From Pseudomonas sp. MF4836 (GTDB lineage Bacteria > Pseudomonadota > Gammaproteobacteria > Pseudomonadales > Pseudomonadaceae): a stretch of DNA of 64,000 bases. A program made the position numbers and the translations under genes. Location: positions 1 to 64,000 of the forward strand of contig NZ_MVOL01000014.1 in assembly GCF_002018875.1 (NCBI RefSeq), in the 5' to 3' direction. Positions 33,382 to 42,489 of this stretch are shown here, one piece after another (within the stretch, counting starts at the first letter, position 1; each line of letters starts with the position of its first letter). The notes beneath the pieces were generated by a model. The model saw only the letters and a program-made list of their open reading frames with translations, had not been told where the DNA came from and did not search any database.

Positions 33382-34629
33382 ATGTCCGAAGCGCTAGCCC
33401 TTCAACCGGCGCCGTCAGTGGTTCAGACGCAACGCTTGCAGAGGCAACTACAGGCTGCCAAACGTGCTTACACCCGCCGCTCGATGCTGCTCATCCTGCC
33501 CTTGCTGGCATTGCTGGTGGTCGGCTTTTTAACCCCGATAGGGTCACTGCTGACCAAGAGCGTGGAAAACCCGGAAGTCGCCAACGCCCTGCCAAAGACC
33601 CTGGGTTTATTGAAAGGTTGGGATGGCAAGGCACTGCCGGGTGAGTCCGTGTTCAGCGCCCTGGGTGAGGATTTGCGCAGTGCGCGCAGCAATGGGCAGC
33701 TGTTTGCGCTCAACCGCCGACTGGGTTACGAAAGCGCCGGCTTGCGCAGCCTGTCGACGGCTGTTCTCGGGCGTATGCCGGTCGACGGCGCCAATGTCCG
33801 TGACAGCCTGATAAAAGGCGTGCCGGCACTGGGCGACATCAAGACTTGGTCAACCCTCAGCCAGCTCGGCCAACCCTACACCAGCTTCTACTGGTTGGCG
33901 GCCTTCGACCTGAAACTGGACGCCGGCCAGATCCAGGCCGTGGCCCCCGACAAAGCGCTGTACCTGGACGTCCTCAAGCGCTCGCTGACGATCGCCGGGC
34001 TGGTCACTGTGCTTTGTGTGCTGCTGGGTTATCCGCTGGCCTACTGGCTCTCGCGACAACCCGCGCGACGGGCCAATCTGCTGTTGATACTGGTGCTGCT
34101 GCCGTTCTGGACCTCGCTGATCGTGCGCACGGCAAGCTGGATCGTCCTGCTGCAATCGGGCGGTTTGATCAACAACACGCTGATTGACCTGGGCATTCTC
34201 GAGAAACCGCTGCAACTGGTATTCAACCGCGCGGGCGTGCTGATTTCCATGACGCATATTTTGCTGCCGTTTCTGATCCTGCCGCTGTATGCGGTCATGA
34301 AAGGTATCGACTCACGCTATGAGCGCGCAGCGATTTCCCTGGGTGCCCACCCCTTTACCGCGTTTCAAAGGGTCTACCTGCCGCAGACCTATGCCGGGGT
34401 AACGGCCGGAGCGTTGCTGGTGTTCATCATGGCCATCGGTTACTACATCACCCCCGCACTCCTGGGTGGCCCGGGGGACCAGATGCTGAGTTACTTCGTG
34501 GCGTATTACACCAACACCACCATCAATTGGGGCATGGCCACAGCGCTGGGCAGCCAACTGCTGATCATCGTGCTGGTGCTGTATTGGGTTTACGCGCGGA
34601 TCTCGCGCCCTGCCAACCGAGCTGCATAA
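33382..34629 (+). CDS. ABC transporter permease, PotB type
   Basis: 415 residues, longer than the usual 280-310. After a first membrane helix (about 35-55) an inserted hydrophilic stretch of about 120 residues (KSVENPEVANALPKTLG onward) precedes the BPD_transp_1 core from about 190. The coupling-loop motif SLGAHPFTAFQRVYLPQT lies near 325-342. The large periplasmic insertion is shared by one group of polyamine-type permeases and may contact the binding protein. Confidence 0.9.
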   Translation: MSEALALQPAPSVVQTQRLQRQLQAAKRAYTRRSMLLILPLLALLVVGFLTPIGSLLTKSVENPEVANALPKTLGLLKGWDGKALPGESVFSALGEDLRSARSNGQLFALNRRLGYESAGLRSLSTAVLGRMPVDGANVRDSLIKGVPALGDIKTWSTLSQLGQPYTSFYWLAAFDLKLDAGQIQAVAPDKALYLDVLKRSLTIAGLVTVLCVLLGYPLAYWLSRQPARRANLLLILVLLPFWTSLIVRTASWIVLLQSGGLINNTLIDLGILEKPLQLVFNRAGVLISMTHILLPFLILPLYAVMKGIDSRYERAAISLGAHPFTAFQRVYLPQTYAGVTAGALLVFIMAIGYYITPALLGGPGDQMLSYFVAYYTNTTINWGMATALGSQLLIIVLVLYWVYARISRPANRAA

Positions 34630-34639
34630 GGAGGCTGCA

Positions 34640-35458
34640 ATGAAGCATGTCGAACCGCTTGAGATCCGTGTGCTGCGCCCGTTTTTGAGCCTCTACAGCC
34701 TTGCTCTGTTGATGTTCCTGATCATTCCGATCCTGGTCATCGTCCCGTTGTCATTCAACGAGGGCTCTTTTCTGAGTTACCCGTTGAGTGGCCTGTCGTT
34801 GCGTTGGTATCGCGAGTTTTTCAACTCCAGCGACTGGATGCCGGCCCTGCTCAACAGCCTGAAAATCGCCCCCGCCGCAACCTTGCTCGCCACGGTACTG
34901 GGCACCTTGGCGGCGGTCGGACTGTCTCGGGGTGAATTTCGCGGGAAGGCGCTGATCATGGCGATCATGATTTCGCCGATGGTGGCGCCGGTGGTGATCG
35001 TCGCCGTCGGGCTGTATTTCTTTTTTGCCAGCTGGGGCCTGCTCAACACCTACCCAGGCCTGGTCATCGCCCATGCGGTGCTGGGCGTGCCCTTCGTGGT
35101 GATCACCGTCAACGCGACACTTCAAGGTTACGACCGCAATTTCACACGGGCTGCCGCCAGCCTCGGCGCAACACCCTGGTATGGCTTCAAACGCGTGACC
35201 CTGCCACTGATTGCACCGGGCGTCTTGAGCGGCGCGCTGTTCGCCTTCGCCACTTCATTCGACGAAGTCGTCGTGACGCTGTTTCTGGCCAGCCCTACGC
35301 AACGCACTTTGCCGATGCAAATGTTTGCGGGGATCAAGGAGAACCTCAATCCCACCATCGCCGCCGCAGCCACCATGATGGTACTCGGCGCGTTACTGCT
35401 ACTGCTGGCCATGGAGGCCCTGCGCCGCCGGAACGAACGGATTCGCGGCACCTTGTGA
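34640..35458 (+). CDS. ABC transporter permease, PotC type
   Basis: 272 residues with six membrane segments. The coupling loop reads AAASLGATPWYGFKRVTLPLIAPG (in sections, about residues 170-193). It begins 10 bp after the previous stop with AGGAGG in the gap. It completes the importer. The C terminus is short and basic (RRRNERIRGTL). Confidence 0.92.
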   Translation: MKHVEPLEIRVLRPFLSLYSLALLMFLIIPILVIVPLSFNEGSFLSYPLSGLSLRWYREFFNSSDWMPALLNSLKIAPAATLLATVLGTLAAVGLSRGEFRGKALIMAIMISPMVAPVVIVAVGLYFFFASWGLLNTYPGLVIAHAVLGVPFVVITVNATLQGYDRNFTRAAASLGATPWYGFKRVTLPLIAPGVLSGALFAFATSFDEVVVTLFLASPTQRTLPMQMFAGIKENLNPTIAAAATMMVLGALLLLLAMEALRRRNERIRGTL

Positions 35459-35517
35459 GGGCTATCGCCGAGAACGTGCCAGGCACCGGTCAATCAACGC
35501 GCAAGCGCAATAACGAC

Positions 35518-36030
35518 TCAAGAACCCGGGTTGGTGAGCTGGATGTACACCGCCCAGGAGCCGAGCATCATCCAGAATGGGGCGAAGATCCACGGCGTGC
35601 GAACCGAGAACAGCAAGGACTTGCGATAGCCCTTATGGCTGGACTCGCTCTCGCAGAACAAGGGCGACTCGTCATACGCCAGCCCCATCAATGGCTCGCT
35701 GCGCAGCAGTTCGCTTTGTTTGAAATGCCAATGGTCGATGATCTCGTAGGCGGCCTTGATCCCCGGCCAGGCATTGAGGGAGCTGAGTACCCCCAGCAAT
35801 GCCAGGAAAGGTGGCACCGCCAGGGTGAACAATTTGCCCCATTCCGGATTGAGATTGGCCATGCAGGATGCAAAGGCAATCACCAGGAACGACTGCGCCG
35901 ATAAATAGGCATCGGTGCGGTTGGCCAGGATGCTGGTTTCGTACTGGATCTCCCGACGATAGAAATCCAGGCGTTCCTTGGGCGAACCGAACATTTTGGC
36001 GTTGTGCTCGGTGAGCTCGGTTTCTTCCAT
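35518..36030 (-). CDS. Membrane protein of unknown function
   Basis: About 170 residues. A polar N terminus (ERLDFYRREIQYETSILANRTDAYLSAQ) is followed by two close membrane segments (about 45-85) and a C-terminal one (about 142-162). The layout resembles small SLATT-like or stress membrane proteins, but no diagnostic motif is present and I do not assign a family. Start at ATG 36030 (MEETELTEHN); a TTG eight codons upstream is also open. Convergent with the transporter operon. Confidence 0.65.
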   Translation of the reverse strand: MEETELTEHNAKMFGSPKERLDFYRREIQYETSILANRTDAYLSAQSFLVIAFASCMANLNPEWGKLFTLAVPPFLALLGVLSSLNAWPGIKAAYEIIDHWHFKQSELLRSEPLMGLAYDESPLFCESESSHKGYRKSLLFSVRTPWIFAPFWMMLGSWAVYIQLTNPGS

Positions 36031-36088
36031 GTGGGACGTCAGTATTCTGGGCAAAGCAATTCACCTTGTCTGTCGCTGGGCACAATCC

Positions 36089-36313
36089 TCAGCGTTGTTG
36101 ATGCTCAGGTTCGGACAGGGTCCGAGCACTGCCTTTTGGTCCGGCCACCAGCCATGCCAGCAGCCCGAGCAAGGGTACAAAGACAATGACCACCACCCAC
36201 ACGCCCTTGCTGTCCCAGGGTTTGGTACTGCGCAGCACACTCCTGATGGCCCACAGTTCCACCAGCAACAGGATTACTGCCAGGGCGATCCAGACATAGT
36301 GTTGTATTTGCAT
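36089..36313 (-). CDS. PLDc_N domain small membrane protein
   Basis: 74 residues with two membrane helices. The pattern WAIRSVLRSTKPWDSKGVW then VFVPLLGLLAWLVAGPK matches the phospholipase D nuclease N-terminal (PLDc_N) domain, here as a stand-alone protein without a catalytic PLD domain. Its role is unknown. It is separated from the gene at 35518 by about 58 bp on the same strand and may be co-transcribed with it. Confidence 0.8.
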   Translation of the reverse strand: MQIQHYVWIALAVILLLVELWAIRSVLRSTKPWDSKGVWVVVIVFVPLLGLLAWLVAGPKGSARTLSEPEHQQR

Positions 36314-36566
36314 GATTTACCTCCCGATTCATAAAGGCTTAGGTCGGGGTGGCCAGCGAGGGTTCATTAAATTTATCGCGCCCCAGAGCCATCGGCGTGC
36401 GGTCAACCGATTCTGCGACGCCCCGGCTAGAGCACAGCGCGGGGCCGAATTGGCGTGCAGTCGGCGCCAGAGCAAATCCGGTTGAACCTGACTTGCCTTG
36501 CGTCCTCGAATAGCTGTGCAGGTCTGCACGCGATCACCGACCGAGTGCCGGGAACGAGAGATACCT

Positions 36567-37913
36567 ATGAGTTTCATTGTCTGGATGGCGGTGCTGGGCG
36601 CAGTCTTGCTGTTGCTCGCGCTGACCTCCTCCTATCTGCGTTGGATGCCGGTCACTACTTCAGCGGTTTGCCTGGTACTGGGGGTGGCCATCGGCCCTGC
36701 GGGTCTGGGGTTGTTGCAACTCGACCTGAAACACGCAGCGCCATGGATGGAGCACCTGAGTGAAGTGGCGGTGCTGTTTTCCCTGTTCGTCTGCGGCTTG
36801 AAGCTGCGCCTGCCTCTTGGCCACAAAATCTGGCGCGTGGCCTATGGCCTGGCCGGACCGGTGATGTTGCTGAGCATTATCGGCGTGACCTTGGTCCTGC
36901 ATTACCTGCTTCAAATGTCGTGGGGTGCATCGCTACTGATTGGCGCGGTGCTGGCGCCCACCGACCCGGTGCTGGCGTCGATGGTGCAGGTCAATAACGC
37001 CCAGGACTACGATCCGGTGCGATTTGGCCTCTCCGGCGAAGCGGGGCTCAACGACGGCGTGGCCTTTGCATTTGTCATCCTCGGGCTGGTGCTGGTGAAA
37101 GCCGATGGTGGCAATGGCGCCTTGTACGACTGGCTTTGGCGGGATGTGCTGTGGGCGGTTCCGGCGGGGTTGCTGATCGGCTACTGGATGGGGCGCGGCC
37201 TGGGGCGCATTACCTTGTTGCTGAATACCCGGAATGATGACTGCACCGTCTCGCCCAACGACTACCTGACCCTTGCCCTGATTGCGCTGGCCTATGTGGC
37301 CGCCGAAAGCCTGCATGGCTATGGTTTTTTATCGGTATTCGCTGCCGGCCTCGGGTTGCGCCAGGCCGAGGTCAATTCGGCGGCCAACCCTCAGGTTCCG
37401 GCCGAACACCTGGTGCAACCCCTGGTGGGGCACCAGGATGTCGAACCGCACAAAGCCCTGCATGGCGACACTCAAAGTCTGGAAGGCACCCAAGTGGCCG
37501 CTGGAATCATGATGGGCGACATGCTGGCCTTCGGCGGTTTGGTCGAGCGGGCGATGGAAGTCTTTATGGTCACCTTGCTGGGGGTGGTACTGATCGCTCA
37601 CTGGGATTGGCGTGCACTGCCAATTGGGGCCGCATTATTTGTGTTGATCCGCCCCCTGAGCGTGCTGTTGATTCCCTGGGGCGGCTTGCTCTCCGGCCGC
37701 CAACGCTGGCTGATCGGTTGGTTCGGGATCCGCGGTATCGGCAGTCTTTACTACCTGTTCTATGCCCTCAACCACGGCGTACCTCCGGTAACGGCTGCGC
37801 TGTGCACCGACCTGACACTGTCGATTGTGGCATTGAGCATTCTGCTGCACGGTCTCAGCACCCAACCGCTACTGGCGGGTTATGAGCGTTATAAAAAAAC
37901 GTCGCACCGGTAA
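36567..37913 (+). CDS. CPA1-type cation/proton antiporter
   Basis: 448 residues with about 12 membrane segments. The core motif GAVLAPTDPVLAS and the following GEAGLNDGVAFAF carry the Asp residues of Na+/H+ exchange in the NhaP/CPA1 family. A hydrophilic loop near residues 275-330 (VNSAANPQVPAEHLVQPLVG, then SLEGTQVAAGIMMGD) interrupts the helices. The C terminus lacks a large regulatory domain. Start at ATG 36567 (MSFIVWMAVLG). The expected role is pH or sodium homeostasis. Confidence 0.88.
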   Translation: MSFIVWMAVLGAVLLLLALTSSYLRWMPVTTSAVCLVLGVAIGPAGLGLLQLDLKHAAPWMEHLSEVAVLFSLFVCGLKLRLPLGHKIWRVAYGLAGPVMLLSIIGVTLVLHYLLQMSWGASLLIGAVLAPTDPVLASMVQVNNAQDYDPVRFGLSGEAGLNDGVAFAFVILGLVLVKADGGNGALYDWLWRDVLWAVPAGLLIGYWMGRGLGRITLLLNTRNDDCTVSPNDYLTLALIALAYVAAESLHGYGFLSVFAAGLGLRQAEVNSAANPQVPAEHLVQPLVGHQDVEPHKALHGDTQSLEGTQVAAGIMMGDMLAFGGLVERAMEVFMVTLLGVVLIAHWDWRALPIGAALFVLIRPLSVLLIPWGGLLSGRQRWLIGWFGIRGIGSLYYLFYALNHGVPPVTAALCTDLTLSIVALSILLHGLSTQPLLAGYERYKKTSHR

Positions 37914-37979
37914 ATGTAACAAAGAATTTCACGGCCTGATTGCTGTCCATTGTTAGACCAACAACCAGGACCCACTGCC

Positions 37980-38411
37980 ATGAAATTCGTAACCTTCTGC
38001 CACACGCTTTCCAAATGGGCCGGTAGCTCCAAGACGTTTCTTGTGGCCATCGTGCTGATAGTGGTCTGGGCCCTGACCGGCCCATTTTTCCACTACAACG
38101 ACACGTGGCAGCTGATCATCAACACCTCGACCACCATCATCACCTTCCTGATGGTGTTCCTGATCCAGAACACCCAGAACCGCGACAACGACATCCTGCA
38201 CATCAAAATCGACGAATTATTGCGTGCCACCAAAGACGCGCAAAACGCCGCCTTGTGCCTGGATCAACTGGAAAGCAAGGAGCTTCGAACACTGCGTAAG
38301 CAATACAGCAGCATGGGTGCGCAGGAGCGTATGGACCCAACGGGCGACTTGTCTGCGCAAAACCCGCGTCCCGCAACCGCCAAGGACAGCGAAGAGGAGG
38401 AAGCGCTATAA
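37980..38411 (+). CDS. Low-affinity iron permease-like small membrane protein
   Basis: 143 residues. Two membrane helices (about 20-38 and 48-66) surround GPFFHYNDTWQLIINTSTTIITFLMVFLIQNTQNRD, a block characteristic of the low-affinity iron permease family (Fe_permease). A charged C-terminal tail follows. Actual iron transport by the bacterial members is not proven. Start at ATG 37980 (MKFVTFCHTL). It follows the antiporter by 66 bp and may share its transcript. Confidence 0.8.
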   Translation: MKFVTFCHTLSKWAGSSKTFLVAIVLIVVWALTGPFFHYNDTWQLIINTSTTIITFLMVFLIQNTQNRDNDILHIKIDELLRATKDAQNAALCLDQLESKELRTLRKQYSSMGAQERMDPTGDLSAQNPRPATAKDSEEEEAL

Positions 38412-38578
38412 CCCTCTACCCGCCCTGCTCTCCTCCCGGGGTCAATAAAGGTGATGCGCAAGGTTCCGAGACCAGGTGCAGCGCAATCAAGCTGAACTTC
38501 GTTTGGCCCCCGGTCCTCAGATAAAGATATGCCGCGTGATACCTGCGCGGGGCTTGCTTACCCTGGAGGACCGGATAC

Positions 38579-39142
38579 ATGACCACGCAACTGCATGGCA
38601 AAAACATCTTGATCATCACGGCCAATACCGGCATCGAACGCGACGAACTGCTCAAGCCACTTGAAGCGCTGCGCAGCCTGGGGGCAACGTTGACCCATGG
38701 CTCGATCAAAGGCGGTTCCACGCAGACCTTCCTGCACGATACCGAGAAGGACCGGCAGGTGGAGTCCGATGGAAAACTGTCAGGCCTGAATGCCCGCGAC
38801 TTCGACGCCCTGCTTATCCCAGGGGGGACGGTGAACGCTGATACCCTGCGCCAGGACCCTGAGGCCCAGCGTCTGGTCAATGAGTTTGTCGACGCGGGGA
38901 AGACGGTCGCCGCGATTTGCCATGGCCCTTGGCTACTGATCGATGCGGGAGTAATCCCGGGCAAGACCCTGACTTCCTACACCAGCGTGCGCACCGACTT
39001 GCTCAATGCCAACGCCGCGGGTTGGGTCGACAGTGAAGTCAAGGAATGCACGGCCAATGGTTGGAAACTTATTACCTCCCGTACTCCCGACGACTTGCCG
39101 GCGTTCAATCAGGCCATCGCCAACGCATTGCAGAGCGCCTGA
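38579..39142 (+). CDS. DJ-1/PfpI family protein
   Basis: 187 residues. The nucleophile elbow AAICHGPW holds the conserved Cys, and Glu lies in the first helix region. IPGGTVNADTLRQ matches the PfpI-type loop. Family members include glyoxalase III, deglycase-like or stress proteins; the bacterial subgroup is usually labelled type 1 glutamine amidotransferase. ATG 38579 has TGGAGGA upstream. A strong hairpin terminator follows at 39170-39204. Confidence 0.9.
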   Translation: MTTQLHGKNILIITANTGIERDELLKPLEALRSLGATLTHGSIKGGSTQTFLHDTEKDRQVESDGKLSGLNARDFDALLIPGGTVNADTLRQDPEAQRLVNEFVDAGKTVAAICHGPWLLIDAGVIPGKTLTSYTSVRTDLLNANAAGWVDSEVKECTANGWKLITSRTPDDLPAFNQAIANALQSA

Positions 39143-39169
39143 GCTTCTGCCTGAGAGTTGTCTGCCATC

Positions 39170-39204
39170 GCCCCAAGCCCGCTCCGTAATGGCGGGTTCG
39201 GGGC
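39170..39204 (+). terminator. Rho-independent terminator after the PfpI gene
   Basis: GCCCCAAGCCCGC pairs with GCGGGTTCGGGGC through a 9-base loop with one mismatch and one G-U pair, followed by GCGTCTGTTTT. It lies 28 bp after the stop codon, between convergent genes. Confidence 0.75.
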
Positions 39205-39279
39205 GCGTCTGTTTTGCGGAGAGCTGTTGCACATTGCAAGTAAAAGCAATTGACCTGCTCAACGGCGGTCGCGGGCAGG

Positions 39280-39531
39280 TCAATCGGTCTTTTTTTCTTC
39301 AACGGTTTCACGCATCTGCGCCAGCTCACTTTCAAGCGACTCAATACGTTGCAGCATCAGCCCTTTGATCTTGGCCTCCAGCTCCATGGTTTCGTCCAAG
39401 GTGAAGGTGCGCTCTATACGGGCGACAATTTCATTATTCATGCTGCGGTTGTTAAGTCGGGCAATGCTCTTGATCCGTGGATGCATGTCATCGGGAAGCC
39501 GGATAACAAATTTGTCTCGCTCTTGGGACAT
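39280..39531 (-). CDS. Arc-family ribbon-helix-helix DNA-binding protein
   Basis: About 83 residues. KFVIRLPDDMHPRIKSIARL supplies the beta strand and first helix, and NRSMNNEIVARIERT the second helix, matching Arc/AmrZ-type regulators. A C-terminal coiled coil (ETMELEAKIKGLMLQRIESLESELAQMRETVEEKK, about 48-80) probably mediates tetramers. The start at 39531 (MSQERDKF) is preferred over one three codons upstream. Target genes unknown; AmrZ relatives control motility and exopolysaccharide, and the pilus operon is next upstream. Confidence 0.85.
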   Translation of the reverse strand: MSQERDKFVIRLPDDMHPRIKSIARLNNRSMNNEIVARIERTFTLDETMELEAKIKGLMLQRIESLESELAQMRETVEEKKTD

Positions 39532-39805
39532 GGGAAACACCTCGATGAATGACTGAGGTGATAGCTTAATGCCGTATCCGCTATGAGCTCTTTAGGATAA
39601 ATCTGAATTGTTCAGGGTGAATTCTCAGTCCCAGGGACCGGGTAACGCGCTCAGAGATAACCTACCTACCCCGTATCACCCTGAGTTCAGGAAAACCCGT
39701 TGGCCCCTGGCAGCTCGCGAAGTCCAAGGATTGCTGTCAGCGTGATATCGAACGCAGGCCTGAGTTTCCACCACAGAACTTGAAGGTACTGGGCAACGAC
39801 ACCTG

Positions 39806-42388
39806 TCAGTTACCCTTGCACTTCAGCTCTGCCTGTTCGTAGTTCAGCTCCTTGTTGCGCTCGGGCAAGTCATACGGCGCCTGGCAGGTGCTGCCGTCCC
39901 AAGTGACGTTCATCAAGCCCTTGTCCTGCTTGAGCAGCATCAGCGCCATGCCATAAGGGTCCGAGATGGCGCTCTGTTTCCCTTCCGGATCCTCGACGGT
40001 GGCCCCAAAGCCCATCTTTTTTCCATCGGCCTGACGCAGGATAAATTGCACTCGACGCCCAATCTGCGCCTGATAGCGAGCAAGCACCACTGCGCCACGG
40101 CGCGGCACCACTTGTTGGGTTGCCTGTTCCAGTTCGATATCTGCTCCCAGGTTCCCTGTGTCCAGGCTGACCCAGTTCAAGCGATAGGGCTGGGCATTGG
40201 GCACGATGGCGAAACCATTGCGCCCGGTTGTCACTCCCGCATTGCTGATGATGCCCACACCGGGGGTGTCGGGCACTTCGGCCAGGACAAAGCTCTCGCC
40301 AACCTGCTGGCCAAGGTTGATACCACCGGCGTGAGCAACCACCGAACCGCTGGCACCGACGTTCAAGCTCTTGTAATCGGGGCCCTGGCCGTAACCGAGG
40401 TCCATCCGGCCCACCGCGGTGTCGGTGGAAATACTCGCGTTGCCGCTGTTACCACCTTGACCGTCCCGCCCGCCTTGGAAGGAGTAGTTGGTAGCAGGGC
40501 CCAGATAGCCGTTCAGGCCTGCCTGGGTGTTCTGGTTGCCCTCGCGATCACGCAGGATGCGCAGCGTGGCCCGCGGTGAGTGGGCGGTGCTTCCCAGCGG
40601 AAGGCTGAAGGACAACGCCACCTGACTGTCATTGCTGCTGGCCGAACCGCGCTCGGCGATATTACGGGTATGGGTCAGGCTCACGGAATAGTTCAGGCTT
40701 TTCCAGTAATTGCCGTAACCGGCAGAGATACTTTGCGAACGGGTGCTGCTATTCCAGTAGCTTTGATCGCTGGCGCTCAAGTAGATGCTGCCGTACTGCT
40801 GCTTTTCTCCCAGGCTCTGTTGCACGGTCAGGTCCAGGCGCGCTCGAGAGCGCCCCATTCTCGTGGAGGTGAGGTCACGATTGAGGTCCTGCACATGGTC
40901 ACTGAAACTGCGGTAGCCCTCAGTGGAGTAGCGGTAGGCCGCCAGGGTGAAGTCGGTGCTGGTCTGGGCAAATGTCTTGGCATACAACACCCGGATACTT
41001 TGGCCCTTGTCAGTCTGCTGCGGGATTTTGCTGGCACTTTGGGTGATGTCGACCGATAGAGCGCCGATCGGTGTATTGCGCCCTATCCCGAAGTTCAGTG
41101 CCTGGAAGTTCTCTGCTACCTGCAGGCCGAAGGTCCCCGTCATATCGTCGCTGAGACCATAGGCCAGCGCCGTGCTGACGAATGAAGGGCTCTGCTGACT
41201 GTTGTCATTACTCTGATACTGGCCGCCGGCAACACTGAAGGTCATGCGCCCCTTGCGCACCATGACCGGCAGACTGGAAAACGCCTGGCGCGTAACCCGG
41301 CGACGACCATCGGCTTCGACCACCGTCACCTCCAGGTCACCGTTGGAGCCACTGGGGTAGATATCAGTCAACTCAAAGGCGCCCGCGGATACCGAGGTAC
41401 TGTAGATGACATAGCCGTTCTGGCGCACCTCGACTGTGGCGTTGGTTTCGGCGACGCCGCGAATGATCGGTGCATAGCCTCGTTCGCTGTCAGCGAGCAT
41501 TGCATCATCGGAGGTCAACTGGGCGCCGCGAAAACGCACGCTGTCAAAAATATTGCCGTTGGTATAGATCTCGCCCAGGGCCAATTGGGCCTTGAGCGCA
41601 GTGATATCGCGCTGGACAAAGCTGCGGTTACTGGAGAATCTGGTTGGCTGGCCTTCGTTCATGGTGAGGTTGGACTCGTTGCGCAAGCGCCAAGACCCAA
41701 GGTTGAAACCATTTTGCAATCCCAGGTACTTCGAGGTGCTTCTGGTCCCGCCGCTGCTATTACGGCGCATGTTGAACTGATAGTTGATAAAGGCTGCAGT
41801 GACGCCTTCATCCCAGAGCGCCGGGTCGACATACCCACGAACGCCAGCCTGCATAAACGCCTGGGGCACGCTAATCAACAGGTGCAAACGGGCAGAGTCG
41901 AACTTGACTTCGGCCTGCTCGATCAACGTATCCAACGGGTAGCAGCGATTGGCATTCTCGGGTGCGAGCAGCTCCGGGTTCTGCAACTTGAGCAGATCGA
42001 TACCGAAGTCCTTGAACATGACCGGTGTCAGGCACGGCTGTACCTCCGCCCCTGCTGCTTCTTGCTTGAATTCGATATCACGTCGGCCATTCAGGTCGCC
42101 GTTGACGTAAATTTCCACCCGATAGTTGCCAGGCAGAACGTTGCTACCACCTTGAAGCAAGGCCAATACATCGGCAGGTTGAGCCGAACCACCCTGCAGG
42201 AACCCGGTATTAAATGCCAACAGTGGGATTTTTACCCTAGGCTCAGTATTGAGTTGCTCTGAATCAGCATGTGCGACTATTGGAAGTGCAACCAGTAAAA
42301 GCGCCCAGCAGAACGACTGCCGACTCTCCAGAGTAATAACGAGGCTAGATTGACCAAAACCTGTAAGCAAATAACCTTTCGACATCAT
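39806..42388 (-). CDS. Fimbrial outer-membrane usher protein (FimD/PapC/CupB3-D3 type)
   Basis: 860 residues. The signal-like segment SFCWALLLVALPIVAHA lies at about 26-42, preceded by a long polar N terminus, so the true start may be downstream. N-terminal usher domain: FNTGFLQGG, SDINMPLG-like variants; beta barrel and plug: RGYAPIIRGVAETNATVEVRQNGYVIY in sections; C-terminal domain: GFGATVEDPEGKQSAISDPYG. The paired Cys near the end are present. It secretes and assembles chaperone-bound pilin. Chaperone and pilin genes lie directly upstream; no adhesin gene follows. Confidence 0.92.
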   Translation of the reverse strand: MMSKGYLLTGFGQSSLVITLESRQSFCWALLLVALPIVAHADSEQLNTEPRVKIPLLAFNTGFLQGGSAQPADVLALLQGGSNVLPGNYRVEIYVNGDLNGRRDIEFKQEAAGAEVQPCLTPVMFKDFGIDLLKLQNPELLAPENANRCYPLDTLIEQAEVKFDSARLHLLISVPQAFMQAGVRGYVDPALWDEGVTAAFINYQFNMRRNSSGGTRSTSKYLGLQNGFNLGSWRLRNESNLTMNEGQPTRFSSNRSFVQRDITALKAQLALGEIYTNGNIFDSVRFRGAQLTSDDAMLADSERGYAPIIRGVAETNATVEVRQNGYVIYSTSVSAGAFELTDIYPSGSNGDLEVTVVEADGRRRVTRQAFSSLPVMVRKGRMTFSVAGGQYQSNDNSQQSPSFVSTALAYGLSDDMTGTFGLQVAENFQALNFGIGRNTPIGALSVDITQSASKIPQQTDKGQSIRVLYAKTFAQTSTDFTLAAYRYSTEGYRSFSDHVQDLNRDLTSTRMGRSRARLDLTVQQSLGEKQQYGSIYLSASDQSYWNSSTRSQSISAGYGNYWKSLNYSVSLTHTRNIAERGSASSNDSQVALSFSLPLGSTAHSPRATLRILRDREGNQNTQAGLNGYLGPATNYSFQGGRDGQGGNSGNASISTDTAVGRMDLGYGQGPDYKSLNVGASGSVVAHAGGINLGQQVGESFVLAEVPDTPGVGIISNAGVTTGRNGFAIVPNAQPYRLNWVSLDTGNLGADIELEQATQQVVPRRGAVVLARYQAQIGRRVQFILRQADGKKMGFGATVEDPEGKQSAISDPYGMALMLLKQDKGLMNVTWDGSTCQAPYDLPERNKELNYEQAELKCKGN

Positions 42389-42489
42389 GATTCACTTAGT
42401 AGTTGGGTTACATAGGCCAAGTCATGCCTCTGCATTTACAATCGAGAGCAAGGGCCAACGCATGATTTGGTATTGCTATGAATTATCCG

